Assembly (NCBI GenBank): GCA_009823395.1
Contig: CM020516.1
Location: 6,591,001-6,655,000 of the forward strand
From: Thamnaconus septentrionalis
Lineage: Eukaryota; Chordata; Actinopteri; Tetraodontiformes; Monacanthidae
Length of the DNA stretch: 64,000 nt
Direction: 5' to 3'
In this document: positions 24,801 to 37,600 of the stretch, in pieces
How positions within the stretch are numbered: the stretch's first letter is position 1
How the letters are laid out: every line of letters starts with the position of its first letter
The notes under the pieces: generated by a model
The model's database searches: none
Seen by the model: only the letters and a program-made list of their open reading frames with translations
What the model was told of the DNA's origin: nothing
Program-made: the position numbers and the translations under genes

Positions 24801-25958
24801 AGAAACTTCCTCCGACCGGAGCGGTGTCGGCGAGCTTCCGAAAATCAAGTTCAGGTCGAACTGGTTCTGTACAACAGAAGTGGGTCACGGAGCTGTTTTG
24901 ACTGGGTCGCGCCTTCGTGGACAGTTTCAGATTTTAAAATATATATATTTACAGAGGAATTGTTGGCCATTCATTTTGCAGGACACACAATTCAATACAA
25001 TCATTTCAATAATTTATTGACCGGACATGACGGAAAGTGGTGTAGTGTTGTTATTTTTGTGGAACAAATTTGGGTCGCGACTTCACAATGAGGATGAAAC
25101 TGATGTGGGCCCTGAGACTCCACCAGTTGAGAACCGCTGCTCTACAATAAGCCGATGGCATGAGTTCAGAGGTCCGCGTGGACGCAGCATGGACTTGACA
25201 AGTGTTTTCAATCACAGCCATGTGCCTCGCAACTCTGACAGAAGTCAGACAGAGGTCCCGCTATACAGGTGTACTGAAATACACAGTTCTGCAAAATCAC
25301 TTCTTGTAAATGCCATAAAACGGAAATGGTTCGAGGCAGGTAGACGGCAACAACACGCCTTTGAAACTTGTGGAAGGTTTAGAACGAAGCTAAATATGCG
25401 TCTTTCACAGTGTTATAGATGATTTTAATGTATAATTAAGAGAGTTACGGAGACGGAAGAGCGATAAAATGGAGCGGATTTAGTGCAGGACATTTCAATG
25501 AAGTTGAACAATCTAATTTTATTGAAATGTCCCCAAATTCATAGAACCCTTCCACCCCCTGAACCTGATGACCTGTGCCAAACTGATGGAATTTTTCAAA
25601 AATAGCCTCCATATTCCTGCCTTAAAAAGAATTAAAAAAAACTCTTATTACCGTTTGTGCGCAAGGGCACCATTTTCTTCACCTCCCGGCACCAGTTGAG
25701 CTTCTTCTCCTGCTCCAGTGAGGCCTGCATGGCTCTGTCCAGGATGGCGGCCTGCACCACCTCCCTGAAGGCCTGCGGGAAGTGGTTCATGGCGATCATC
25801 TCCAGCGTATAGCGGTGCATGCCGCGCAGGTGGTGCATGAGGCCGCCGCTGCCGGCCGGCTTCACCACGTCGTTGGGCACCCGTTGGCGGATCTTCATGG
25901 CCTTGAGCAGGTTGGAGACGAACAGGAACTTGGGGAGGAAGTTCTGACCCTGCGACAT
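17648..25958 (-). CDS. tnfaip3: tnfaip3 (A20), ubiquitin-editing OTU protease with seven zinc fingers
   Basis: Cytosolic ubiquitin-editing enzyme that ends NF-kB signalling. Its OTU domain trims ubiquitin chains and its A20 zinc fingers bind ubiquitin (ZnF4 K63-linked, ZnF7 linear). Eight coding exons on the minus strand: 25652-25958, 21221-21411, 20759-20900, 20484-20654, 19944-20124, 18560-19548, 18236-18444, 17648-17965. They total 2508 bp, 835 aa plus stop; human is 790 aa. Visible residues: Asp74 (LDRAMQ), Cys107 in DGNCLLH and His258 in GYDSQHF match human D70, C103 and H256. Zinc fingers start near residues 388, 489, 561, 632, 686, 763 and 806, each with the Cys pattern preserved. The C-terminus is [14 protein letters not shown] (QT)n(QN)n run precedes ZnF6. 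The ATG at 25958 gives an N-terminus aligned to human. A 5' non-coding exon is likely upstream, with a possible acceptor near 26045. Confidence 0.97.
18560..19548 (-). CDS. tnfaip3: tnfaip3 large exon with zinc fingers 1-4
   Basis: This 989-bp exon encodes the end of the OTU-linker region ([19 protein letters not shown]) and ZnF1 to ZnF4. ZnF1 starts [10 protein letters not shown], ZnF2 [10 protein letters not shown], ZnF3 CSRC and ZnF4 [20 protein letters not shown]. The linkers are GC-rich, with a poly-Ser run (near residues 451-458) coded by a trinucleotide repeat. The donor is a strong gtaagt at 18559. ZnF4, the K63-ubiquitin/E3 finger, is the best conserved. Confidence 0.95.
21221..21411 (-). 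CDS. tnfaip3: tnfaip3 exon with OTU catalytic cysteine
   Basis: This coding exon begins [20 protein letters not shown] and includes the nucleophile Cys107 and the [10 protein letters not shown] helix. It is 191 bp, with incoming phase 1 and outgoing phase 0. It is separated from the first coding exon by a 4.2-kb intron (21412-25651), the largest in the gene. Confidence 0.95.
21412..25651. other. tnfaip3 intron between first and second coding exons
   Basis: 4.2 kb without exons. Holds (TG)n at 21834-21883, a kB-like motif at 21932-21941, and poly-T/poly-A runs. A degraded transposon-like segment at about 24870-25145 carries 'gggtcgcg' and a 'gttgagaaccgctgctc' end. Confidence 0.5.
21932..21941 (-). 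promoter_or_regulatory. kB-like motif in a tnfaip3 intron
   Basis: The minus strand reads GGGAAATTCC, fitting GGGRNWYYCC. It is a single short motif, so chance occurrence is quite possible. It is noted because tnfaip3 is NF-kB-induced. Confidence 0.3.
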
Positions 25959-27789
25959 GGCTGGTGTGTGTCGGCCAGGTGGTTGGACGGAGGAGGAGCA
26001 GGATGAAGGAGGTGGGGGCGGAAGAGGCAGCGTCAACCAACGCTGACCAAAAGGCGTGGAAACTAGGAGAGAAAGAGGGCGACGTTATTTTCGCAAAATT
26101 AATAGTAAAGTCTGGTGGGAAAGTTTTGCGGGAGATTCCCCTTCCTCATTAATTTAGACCCGAGTCAGAGTTTAGTTTACAGTTTGCTCGGGAAACCACC
26201 CGACGCACAGGATCAGCAGCACAGAGTGAAATCTTGTCTGCCACTCTTTTTTTTTTACACTGGCGGGCAAAATGGAATGAAGAACACAAGGAGCCACTTT
26301 GTTTTCCAGCAGTATTCTTTAAAGCTCTCCTTGATGGTAAACAAGATGTCCCGGCGTCCCGCCGTGCTCAAAGCGTTTCGCTAAAAAACAAATGAGGTGT
26401 TTTCCAGAATGAACTTGAGAGCCCACCCAGGGCTTCCCAGGACTGCCGGGAAGGTCGAGGCCCTGTGACCGAGTCCGTCGTCAGCACCTTTCTGCAGCTA
26501 GCAAGCACATGCTGGACTGCACGGAACCTTTGACACTAAAGTCTTAGAACACAGGAACCTGTGTTTTGGACCTTTCCCAAAGAGGAATTACGCTTATCTT
26601 TGATTAAGTTCTTCATTTAAAGCCTCAAAGAGTGCCTTGCACTCTTCTAATGGAGATTGGCTGAATCTAAACTCTAGTACTGTGCTGTTTACATAGATAG
26701 ATGTGCTCAATCGATCCCAAATTGGGAAACTACACTGTTGCAGCACTAAAAACACAGGACAAAAAATAAACTACACAGTAGTTACAGTAGTCACAAAAGA
26801 GTCAAATCAATCTATGTACAACAAACAACCAAAGCAGATGTGGATATAATACATCAGTCGGTATCTTCTAAGCATCCGATGACTTAAAATGGAGATGAAA
26901 GACGTTGCTGGCACACACCAAGTTCACAGGGCCCTTTAAAATACTGACATGAGCAGCTGCTGTGGAGATTTTTTAGGCCTGAGCCCACTGATTCTCAGTT
27001 TAGATGACGACTAAAACTGGTTTGGCATTTCTGATGGGTGGAACTGTTTGAGTTGGTAGCTGACTAGTGACTGGTGAGAGGAGTTGTTGTCGAAGACACT
27101 GTTCTCACCACTCAAAATGGAGATGAGCGAGGGTGTAGTGAAATTCACAGGGTGCTTTCTAAGTCTTGGCATACATGCCTGGGTTTTTTTTGGTTTTTTC
27201 AAATGTGGGTCTGTTGAATTCAGTTTACATGGTGACCGGAACCAGTTTGGGAAGTTAAAGCAATATTTCAGAGAAGTGGAAGTGAATTTTTGCAGTATGT
27301 TAAAGAGCATACTGCCATTTTGCTGTTCCTTTTTTATTTAAAAAAATATATATATTTTTTTTAAATATATATATTATATATATATATCAGCTTTTCACAA
27401 CTAAAATGGAGATTAGAGATGGTGTTGGCATATACTAACTTGGCAGGAAGTCAAAAGTGCTGGTCAGCAAAGAAGGCCTGCTGGAGTCTAAAGACTTCAA
27501 ACTTCCCAGACCCTTGGTTCTCGATTGCTTGCTTCCAAGCTGATGTACAGTTCGAGCTCAAACAGCGGCAGCTGAATGCTGGAGCTGGAGGTGAAGCTTG
27601 AGCTGTCGTTGGCCTCCGTGCGTTTACTACTCCAGCTCGAGCAGCAGCAGCAGCAGGTGCAACAAAACAAGACTAGGCCATGCTAAAAGGAGAGTCACTC
27701 ACATGAGGAGCGAGCAGACAACAGACACCTGGCTGTCACTGAGCCCCGCAACGAGGATCATTAATCCCGGGGTCGCTCGCTCGCTGCTT

Positions 27790-27790
<1 letters not shown>

Positions 27791-27854
<64 letters not shown>
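27791..27854. repeat. (TG)n microsatellite
   Basis: About 32 TG units between tnfaip3 coding exon 1 and the upstream CpG block. Confidence 0.95.
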
Positions 27855-27855
<1 letters not shown>

Positions 27856-28099
27856 CTCGGACTGACTTGACAGACAAGCAGCGTCGCGGCGTCTGGACGC
27901 TGCGGTGTGTTTAAAAGGGATGGCTGGCGAGACACACACACATACACACAACACACACGCACACAAAGACAAACACAACCCCGCCACCGACGCCGCCCCC
28001 TCAAAAAAAAAACAACGCACACACACACACACACAATAACCGGAGGGTCTTTGCTTACGTTTAAAAGAAGCCTTACGTAATTCCAACGACAACTACCGT

Positions 28100-28292
28100 C
28101 GCTAACGACGTAGCCCAGCAAACCGCCGCTTTGCTAGTGTCGCGCGCCGATGGCTAACTAAACCACGGACGGAGCGCTTTAAAAAACGCGTCTCTTTTCC
28201 GTTCCGTTCCGCCGGTGGGGGGGATGAGGTAGGGGGAGTTCGGGGAGGGGGGTGACGTCTTTGTAAACAATGGCTGTCAACGCCACTGTCGT

Positions 28293-28331
<39 letters not shown>

Positions 28332-28440
28332 CGAGCTGTTCTCCGCTCCGCATACCGTCCGTCCGCCGACAAACACGACCGTGCGTTTTCTTTTTTGGTT
28401 GGTCGAGGCCTGAGCGGTGATGTAGGCGCCACTAGCTTCA

Positions 28441-28516
<76 letters not shown>

Positions 28517-28920
28517 GAGCTGTGGTGGTGAGAAAACGTCTACATGCGGGTGCATAGGCGAGGAGAAGTGTTGTTGTCGTACCTGCGTGTGTTGTGATGT
28601 CGGCGGAGGGTAACAACACAAAAAGCCCTCCTTCGTTCCCTCCTTCCTTCCTTCCTTCCCTTGCCTGCCTGCCTGCCTGCCTGCCTGCCGGCCGGATGCT
28701 CAGGCTAGTCGTCCACCGTCAGCCACTTCACTGAGCCTCACCACCGCAGCGGTGCTCGGCGCCATTCGAATCTTCTCTCCTCCTCCTCCGCCTCCTCCTC
28801 CTGCTGCTTCTTCTTCTACTCCTTCCTTCTTTTCCTTCCTTCCCCGTGCCTGCCTGCGCGAGACGTGTTCGGGAGCCCGCGCGGCCCTGCCAAAGCCTTT
28901 CCAACAGACTGCACACATCC
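28100..28920 (-). promoter_or_regulatory. CpG-rich block, likely tnfaip3 promoter/5' non-coding exon
   Basis: A GC- and CpG-rich stretch between coding tnfaip3 and the transposon at 29.2 kb. It contains a (CAG)n run (28294-28330), (CA)n at 28442-28514, and GGAA- and GCCT-type short tandem repeats (28625-28690). No convincing coding exon is seen. Its position next to paired kB motifs suggests the first non-coding exon of tnfaip3. The transcription start cannot be placed from sequence alone. Confidence 0.45.
28442..28514. repeat. (CA)n microsatellite
   Basis: About 36 CA units inside the CpG-rich block upstream of tnfaip3. Confidence 0.95.
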
Positions 28921-28957
28921 GCCACGAGAGTTTCTTTCTGCTCAAAAGTCAAGGGAA

Positions 28958-28982
28958 GGGGATTTCCACACGGGGACTTTCC
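28958..28982. promoter_or_regulatory. Tandem NF-kB motifs at the probable tnfaip3 promoter
   Basis: GGGGATTTCC (28958-28967) and GGGACTTTCC (28973-28982) both fit GGGRNWYYCC and lie 15 bp apart in the same orientation. They sit upstream, in minus-strand terms, of a CpG-rich block at 28100-28920. The human A20 promoter is known to be driven by two adjacent kB sites. A 5' non-coding exon splicing to the ATG exon at 25958 would complete the match; a possible donor (GCAG|gtacga) is near 28580. Confidence 0.6.
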
Positions 28983-29012
28983 GTCCGCCCATGTTCCTCT
29001 CACACACAGACT

Positions 29013-29080
<68 letters not shown>
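29013..29080. repeat. (CA)n microsatellite next to the kB motifs
   Basis: About 34 CA units beginning 30 bp beyond the second kB motif, on its distal side with respect to tnfaip3. Confidence 0.95.
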
Positions 29081-29081
<1 letters not shown>

Positions 29082-29176
29082 GTTGCAGCTCACTGTCTCT
29101 AGGGGGCGCCCGTTCCCCCTCCTCCTCCTCCTCACCCTCTTCCTCACCCTCCTCCTTCGCCTGGCTGTCTGTCTGC

Positions 29177-29264
29177 TAGTGATGAGTCGTTCGCGAACGA
29201 ACCGGTTCTAAGAGCCGGCTCTTTTAAGTGAACCAAAAGAACCGGCTCCTGATCGGTAACTGTT

Positions 29265-29305
<41 letters not shown>

Positions 29306-29494
29306 CTTGGTAACCGAACTGGGAAACGGTTCGATCCACATGCACTCGTGGAGTTGGCGATGAGAAATGTTAAGTAGAGATAGAGAAATACAGAGAAATG
29401 TAAGAAAAAATAAAAATAAAATAGAAATGGGATAAACCGAATAACAAATATGTATAACACACACTCATTTACAGATGTGTATATACTGTATATA

Positions 29495-29538
<44 letters not shown>

Positions 29539-29896
29539 GTGATTATTTTTTTTTTAAAGCTGAATGCTATCTTTTGTTTGTTTTGCTTTTCTTGTTTTTA
29601 TCTTGCGGTGTTGTTGATTTGTTCTTTCACATGTACATTGTTGTATTGTGGCGGATGTTTGTGTTGGTATTTTATATTTATTTTTACAGAACTCTTCCAT
29701 GTTGAGTGTGTAAATAATACACCTTTGATATTTTGATATCATGAATATTGGTCATTCATTGTGGCACATAATTTGGTAACAAAATAATATAGGCAACAAA
29801 AACTCTAAGGGTGGGCGAGCCAACAGAACCGGCTCTTTTTCGTGAGCCGAGCCAAAAGAACCAGATCTCTGAAGAGAGCTGGAATTCCCATCACTC
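29177..29896. mobile_element. Non-autonomous hAT transposon with perfect 8-bp target duplication
   Basis: The ends are TAGTGATG and CATCACTC (inverted, terminal base differs). They are flanked by identical CTGTCTGC octamers at 29169-29176 and 29897-29904. Both subterminal regions carry inverted 'gaaccggctctttt' blocks. The 720-bp body has (TTG)n at 29262-29304 and (TA)n at 29504-29535 and no transposase frame. Confidence 0.8.
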
Positions 29897-29904
29897 CTGT
29901 CTGC

Positions 29905-32900
29905 CTTCAACGCTGGAAAGCGAGCAGATCCCACCTACTGTGCACAAAGAGCGCGTCACTGAGCGACGGACAGCGGCGGCGGGTCGCGTCACTCGCCGTA
30001 TTGCGAGGCATTCTTCACCAATAAGTCACAGTCCCCCACCTAAATCAGTGGCGTAGTGGGACATGTTTCCTTGAAATGACCACATGGAGAGATCATGACT
30101 CACATAGGAGTGGCAACAAGAACATACCTGAAAATTTTGCACGACTGTTTTTAATTATCCTATATGTTACCTAGCTACTGCGCTTGTTTGTATTTATTAA
30201 ATTTTTCCAGTGTGACCTTATAACAGCCGACCTGTGAATTAGAGAACAGGAAATCTTCACCAATGTTAATATTAATGATAAACCTACATCTGCTCAGGGG
30301 GTCAGGGGTCAGGTTTAAATTAAAGTTCTTCTTTGAGTGTCTTGTTTCCACCAAGAACAAAATCCAGGCTACGTTGGCCTGCACACCCAAACCTGGATTC
30401 TTTCTTTGTTGGTTATTTGAGGATATAAGCATTTACCCTAATTACTGGCTTCCTTAGAAATATGGTGGTTCAAGATTGCAACTAACCGGGACAAAGACCC
30501 TTGATCTATGAATATTCCTATATATACTGTATATATACATATATATATACATACATATATTGTATGAGAACTGTTCTATGGTCAATGGGTAGGAAACCCA
30601 GATGACCTTTATTGTACTGCAATTATACACTTTTATTAATGTTTTATGGCCAGTATATTAAGCTTAAACCAAGACAAATATCACAAATCATGGCAAATTT
30701 TTACACACTGGACCATTAATTCCTTCAATAGTTTAAATCTCCCGTGTTTCGTGTTTTTCACCTTTCCCCTGTCCCTGTAACATGTACTTGTACGCTCACT
30801 CTGCCATAAACTATAAACACAGATATTCTGTTTCTCTTTCCATTATTCTTTTTTTTCTTTTTATTATAGTTAAACATTAAAAAGGGGCAGGTGTTGTTAT
30901 CTGCCTGTTGTTAACGGCATGGAACTGATAAAGAGATGTGCTGACTCATTTTCTATTTTCCCTTTTCCTTTTTCCCTTTTCCCTGTGGCAATACTCCTGC
31001 TTTTGCATTGTGCCCACAGCACTGCACTTCATTTCCTGCCCTGCCGCCTCGTGCAGGGAACAGAAACTTTATAAACAGCCAGACAGCACAGAGTGCTGAA
31101 AAACAAGCAGGCGGCAGAGATTTAATGATAACCTTGTTGTGTGTTGTTCAAAAAACACTCATAAGAGTAAAATGTAGTCAACACAACAGTTGCGGTATAG
31201 TTGCGGGTAAAAATGTTAACACATGGCTTAATGTATTAATCAATCTTACACGGTTGTTACTTTCAGTGTCGATATTTCTGCTTGATATGTTTGCATGTTG
31301 ACAATTTTAGCTTCATGTTCTGACTCTTTGATCAGATGAATCAGAATTAGAATCAGAATCACAAATTGAAGAAATGACTTGCATGACACCCTACCACAGC
31401 TCCACATTCGTTCCTTTGTCAAACATCTACTGCGTTAGATGAAGCCAAACATATATTCAAGCTCTTAAGAGGCTTGAAACAAAATGTGAAAAAAGCATTT
31501 CATCTTCTTACCAAAAAAGAAGAAAAAAAAATCAACCACACACACACGTCAAACTCTTTGAGAAAAGAGGAGAGCGGTTATGACCTCTGCAACTTGAGTT
31601 CCGTGGCCAGTCCCTCACAGTGACTTCTGAACCCAGAAGTTTTCCATCAGAGCCCCAAAAGCCTCGGCGGCCCCATCTTGGAATGAGGTGTCACAACACT
31701 GGGGAGAGCCCTGCGAAGAACTGAGGGGAACATTGCCATCCTCAGCAGCAGCTTCTCGCCATGACTCGGAAAGCACCTCCGAGGCAGATCGAAACCCACG
31801 CCCATTGAACAAAAAAAAAAAAAATAGTTGCCAGACAGACAGACAGGCAGACAGACAGACAGGCAGACAGACAGACAGGCAGGCAAGCAGGCAGGCAGAC
31901 AGTTCAACAGGCTTCTACAAGAGCAGCTTCACGCCTGCAAAGGAAATTATATCACTGTGGGTTGGACAGGTGGAACGCCAGGCAGCCGCAATTGCTTAGC
32001 TAGCCTGACCTCTAGTGGTGACCATCTGGAAACACAAGCAGATTTGGTTTCGAGATGACCTCACTGTTGCACCGAGGACGCAGCCAGCCGCACGTCCTGA
32101 TGAGCTCTTCTCATGTCTTCAAGGGCACAGATGGAATGGTTTGGAGGCTTTTATCACCAATTAGACTATCGCCCTGAAACTGAGAAGCTCATTTATTTCT
32201 TTTTTACTGCATGAATAATAAACTTGTATCCTTGTGTTATATATTCTTTTGAAGCACGGCAGAACTTAACGTCTTTTAAAATGTCTTTTAAAATTTGTGT
32301 TTGTGTTTAAGATTTGAAAGCATCGAAGGGTATGCACGAAAATCGCAAACAATGTCAATGTTGTCACGATGTCAGGGTGAAATCACCAAACCCAGAGCTG
32401 ATCCAGCATGGAAACACAATAGCTCAATGCAACAACCTCTTTGCAATTTGTGCTACTTCATAATCCATAATCTATTTCTTAATCCCACTAAATGTGACAC
32501 ACTGTGTGTTCGGTTGTGTACGCAAAGTTTTGTATAGTGGGAAATGACCTGGAGGTCTTCTCTGCACCTTCACGGTGTTCAGTTCAAAGTCTCACATTTT
32601 TTCACACCACAATTTTCCGTTCAACGTCTTTGACAAGCAGCAGATTATCCCTGCGTTTAAATCTCAGTATGCTCCCTCCACTGCTCTTCTCTCCCACCTG
32701 CTGTATTTATCACCCTCGTGTCACTTTCCCCACTTTGTTTCTTTTCAAAGAAACGCCTTGCGCTGTCAGGACTTGCTGAGCTAAGTTTACCTCTCAGCAA
32801 AGCCAAGCCAGGGTTGGGCCAACAGGGTGTGTTCGTGTCATAAACCATGACTCACATCTGCCGAGCTGCGATTATCAGCTGCTTAATTTATGTGAGCGTC

Positions 32901-34629
32901 TGCGTGACGGCAAGTCACACATGGCTGGCTAAAGCGAGGCAGGAATGCTGTTAGAACGCAAGCTGCAACAGGACCTCTGTCCCGAGTGACGTTGTGTGTG
33001 AAGAATATTGCTATGTTTTATCTCTTTATGTGTAGTTTTCCTGCAGCGTTCAAGTGCATCCAAATACAACAAAAGTCGACACTACACGGTCAGGCCTTAG
33101 TGCACATTCTTCAAATTCATAATTCACAGCGGTGTGAGAATGATCAAAGTGTAACAGCTTCCAAAATGTAACTCTTTTATTGCATTTTAAAAAAAAATAC
33201 ATCAACTACCAAATGTAATAATTACAGCTACAGCAGAAGAAGTGGACGTTTTCCACGACACGACAAAATACCCACAGAGTGATGGAACGCTCCCTCGCAG
33301 TTGGTTGGTAAGAAAGAACACAACAAATCTTGTTTGGGCAGGAACTTTGTTTTCAGCAAGGTGAGACAGATTTTAGTGTGCGTCAGGGAAACCAGATGAA
33401 CCAGTTCCATGTGAACACAACGTGGCGCTAAGGCACGGGTGTGACACGCAGCTGGTGTAAAGGACAGTCTGCGCTCAATGTGCAATCAGAAAGTTGCTTA
33501 AAAATAACATTTGGTCATACTTCAGACTGATTGAAATACCTCATATGTATATATATTATTTATATATAAGCTAAGCTCAAGCACGCACAAGGAAGGGTGA
33601 ACTTTTAATTGCATTTTTTAAGAAGGTGTATCACAATTAAATAAGACACTTGGACAGACGTCAATATTGTTTTATATATTTACCATTTCAGACACACTTA
33701 CAAAAATCTGTCTTTACGAAGACATATTAAAAAAATAATGGGTTCAAATGGGAAAAAAGATAAGTAGTTCTCTATTTCATCAGTGTGACCTTGACAGCTT
33801 GATACAAATTCATTTGATTCCCTTGTTTTCTCTTTCTTATACACTGATGACAGGTAAGATACATTTTTAGTGATATCCATCAAACATAACACAGCAAACT
33901 GCCACAGACACACCTTGTTGTTAAAATAAAGCAGGAAACATTGAATTCTGGGAAAAAAAAACAACAGACAAAAAATGGCTTGAACGACTTTAAAACTTCG
34001 CACGATTCAATGCGATTTTACATTCGACTTCCGCGTCCGACGCTCCCGTTCTCGTCTCATCCTGTGCGCAGCAAGATGCAGAAAACACAACAATCACGCC
34101 ACAGAGACACAGAGAAACTATGACAAAACCCAAATGATGGTGTTCTTTTTTTTGTCTGCGTTGCTTTTCAACCAAGGTTTTTAGTTGTTGCAAAATAAAG
34201 CAGGCTAAACCTATGCTATACACCTATTTTACTGACTTGGAGTAAGTAAGGGCACTTTGGTAATATTGCATCAAGAATTATTCCTCTTTTTTTTTTTTCT
34301 TCTTTCAAAAAGCAAGTTTTTCACTAAAACCCAGAAAAACACCAGGATAAAACAACATCATTTTAAAGACTCAGACAAATCTACAGTAAAGAAGGTCCTT
34401 ATATCAACGATCCCAAATCAGTCCACTTCCTGTAAGTCCACCTGCCTCTTGCACGCGATTGGACGATGGAGGAAAGGGGGCGGGATTCCAAACGCTGCCA
34501 AAACCATATTTTAAGTGAGCCGACGCAGCGTTCTAACGTTCGATGGTCAGTGCAAGATGCGGCTCGGGCACGGAGGAGCAAAAAAAAAAAAGAAAAAAGA
34601 AAAAAGAAGAGGTGGGACGGGGCGGGCAT
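29905..34629. other. Spacer between tnfaip3 promoter region and perp 3' end
   Basis: No exon seen. Single-copy blocks around 30900-31120 and 32780-32960 lack repeats and contain AP-1-like TGACTCA cores (near 30942 and 32849); they may be regulatory. (CAGA)n-type repeats lie at 31829-31895. The perp 3' UTR probably occupies part of 33170-34629; a minus-strand AATAAA lies near 33177. Confidence 0.4.
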
Positions 34630-37600
34630 CTAGTTGGAGGTGTAGATGTACTTGGTCTTGGCCATGCCGGTCAGCTCGTCCTCGTAGCGCGGCAGGCAGC
34701 AGAAGAGGATGGCGCAGCCGATGCACAGGATGGTGGCGCCCCAGCCGAAGCCGTACGCCCAGGTGTAGTAGTAGTGGCCCTCGAAGATCAGCTCGTTGAA
34801 CTTGACGGGGTAGATGATCAGCGCGATGACCTGCAGCACCACTGTGGCGTGAGAGAGGGAGGAAGGGAGGGAGAGAGGGAAGAAAAAAGGTTGAGAGCAG
34901 GGCTGGGCAAACTTTTTGACGGGTGGCCGGAGCAGCAGCAGACGGATGGAGTGTTTTGGTGACCCACCTCATAGGGCATAGGTGTCAAACTCTGACCCGC
35001 GAGCCAAATTTGGCCTCCAGTGTAATTATATTTGGCCCGCAAGGCGAAACAACATCACTGCTAGAGCTGGCCTACCGCTATTATACAGCACATGTAACGC
35101 TAAAACTACAAATCCCAGAATGCTCTGCTGTGTATTTTGGTACGTCAGTCAGGACAGGACGTTCATCGAAGGATAATATTATGACTTCAGTGGTTTATTG
35201 TTGTGATTTTATTTTTAAATTTATTATTACCCATGTGGAAAAAGGTTACTGTTGAAATTTAAATCAGAGTGCAGCAAATACAATTTTGTATTGTCATTTT
35301 ATTAATTTTGATGCTTTTTTTTGATTGGAAATTAGATTTTTTTTTTATGTGTGCAATATGAAGTGATTTATTGTATAGTATTACGCTTTGCTTTTTCCAT
35401 ATTCAGCGTTGAAGTTATTGAAATGACCCTTAAAACACTGGAAAAAAATAAAAATAATAATAATAACATCATTTCTTCAAGTTGCCGGATTAAAAGCTCA
35501 CGGGCCGCAGTTTGTCCATATTAGACGACAGTCTCGTGTGGGCACGTCAGACAACGAGCTCCGTCAAATGAGTCAGGATTTGCATACAACAATGCAGGGA
35601 CTCGCCCCGGGACTCGAGGCTTGTTCTCAGGAAAGGTGCGACGCTTGGTTTTTTTTTTTTTTTTTTTACTGTGATGCACTGAAGGATTTGCGACGCCCTC
35701 GACGCCCTCGGGCTGAGTCAGGTTTCGCACTCAAGTCTCTGCAGAGATGCTTCAGTTCATCAAAGCCTTATTTAAACGCGTGCATGTGTGAACGGCGACT
35801 TTTCTAGAGGAGCAGATTCAATTTAGGGAAAAAAAAAAACAAGAAGCAAGTCAAAGTCATAAGAATGAGTTAATAATTAATGTTATCAGGGAAGTCCCGA
35901 AGAAGAAGATTGAAGCACCTTTATTACTTCAGCCGCAGTTGAAGTTGAGTATCAAACACACACGTTACTGACGTGGCTTGTAAAGTTCGAGTGAAGCCGG
36001 CGAGAGCAGCGGTTGAAAGAGAGGAAAACTGCTGCTGCTGCCATAATTATGGATTTGAAACAGGTTTGTTCATGTGGTTTTTGCTCACTGAAATAAAAAA
36101 ACAAGCAAACAAACACAACATCCTACTTTCTTTCTTTTCCAAGACTCACTGCTGACAAAAAAGTCATCGGGGGACGATTTTCAGCGGCGACAGTGACCCA
36201 AATTGTTTTCATCTCCCTTCTGGCAGCTTTACAACAGACATCACGAGGCCTCTGACTGTGACAGGTCGTCTCACCTGAGCCACCGAGCACCTGGGTGTGT
36301 GAGTGTGAGTGTGTCTGTGTGTGTCGGTGGCACCCTCCCACGCTCTCAGACACCCTGTGAGTGAGTCAGTCAGATAAACACCATTGTTTCCCGTGGCGAC
36401 GCGACACCAAACCCTGCCCCCTACAGGCCAGGTCTGAGGTCTCCACCCACACCACACTCTCACTTTTTATGATGTATGTATATTACACATGTGACACATG
36501 TGAACACTTTCGCTTGTCATTTGCGTAAATATTACTTTCATACTCTTTTAGACAACAATATGTACTCACACACTACACTTTGGACACCAATCTAATGCAA
36601 TGTTTTTTCTTTATCTTTACAACTTTCTACACTGCAGATAGATACTGAAGAATCTATGTATAGATAGATACTGAACCGCAATGTCCATAGTCATGAGAAT
36701 GAAAGAAAATACATTAAATTCATAGGGTGTGTCCAAACTTTTGACTGGTAGTGTACATATACTGTATCGTTCAAACTGCATCTTAATTCACATGAAAGTT
36801 ATCCCACAAAGTAACCACCAGCTGGCAGTTTAGGACTGAAGTGGCAAAACACTTGGGTGAACATTTGATCCAAGTCATCTGCGCCATTATTAGGATGGTA
36901 TATATTCCCAGTAAATAACAGAAAACTGCTATTGTATATAGTGCAGCGTGGCCAACAAAAGAACTCTGTCCTGCCTTCTCGCTGATGCAGAAAATTTACG
37001 CGGGCCCACGACTTTGGCTTCCTGTCCGCGTCGGGTCAGCTTATAAAACACCTGAGGTGACAGCGCCAGTTGTAAATGGGCTTTTTACTTCACACCTCTT
37101 CCACCTCATCAAGCCTCACATCGACCTTTTGCTCAGTGCTTTATGGGCTGCTGTCAGTGCACAGGGGTAAAAAAAAACAAAAAACCACTGCCACTGGCTG
37201 TGTGTGTGTGTGTGTGTGTGTGCGTGCGTGCGTGCGTTCCTTACCAACGATGATCAGCAGGACTCCCACGAAGGGCAGAAGTGGGATGTTGAGCGTGCAG
37301 CACAGCGCCACACAGGAGACGATGAAGGCGATGATGAGGATGAGGAGGCCAATGATCATCAGAGCAGCCACGGCCTGAGCCCAAGCTGGAGTGCGACACA
37401 AACACACACACACAATTAGTCACAGCCGATTGAACCGTTCTACTCAGATTCTATGCGACATGTTGCTTTACATTGTTTACTGCAGTGCTTCTCAATTATT
37501 TTCTGTTATGCCCCCCCCCAGGAAGAAGAAAAATATTTTGCGCATCCCCACACTCTCCGCCACGACTATAAAATGTATAATTTGTCTATAAAATTACACC

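Noticed and set aside
31829..31895. Regular CAGA/CAGG repeats considered as a CRISPR-like array
   Set aside because: A simple tetranucleotide microsatellite with no spacers, in a vertebrate genome.
36480..36510. acacatgtgacacatgtgaacac as a p53/p63 response element for perp
   Set aside because: The half-sites do not fit RRRCWWGYYY at the purine positions, and the stretch lies inside or next to repeat sequence.
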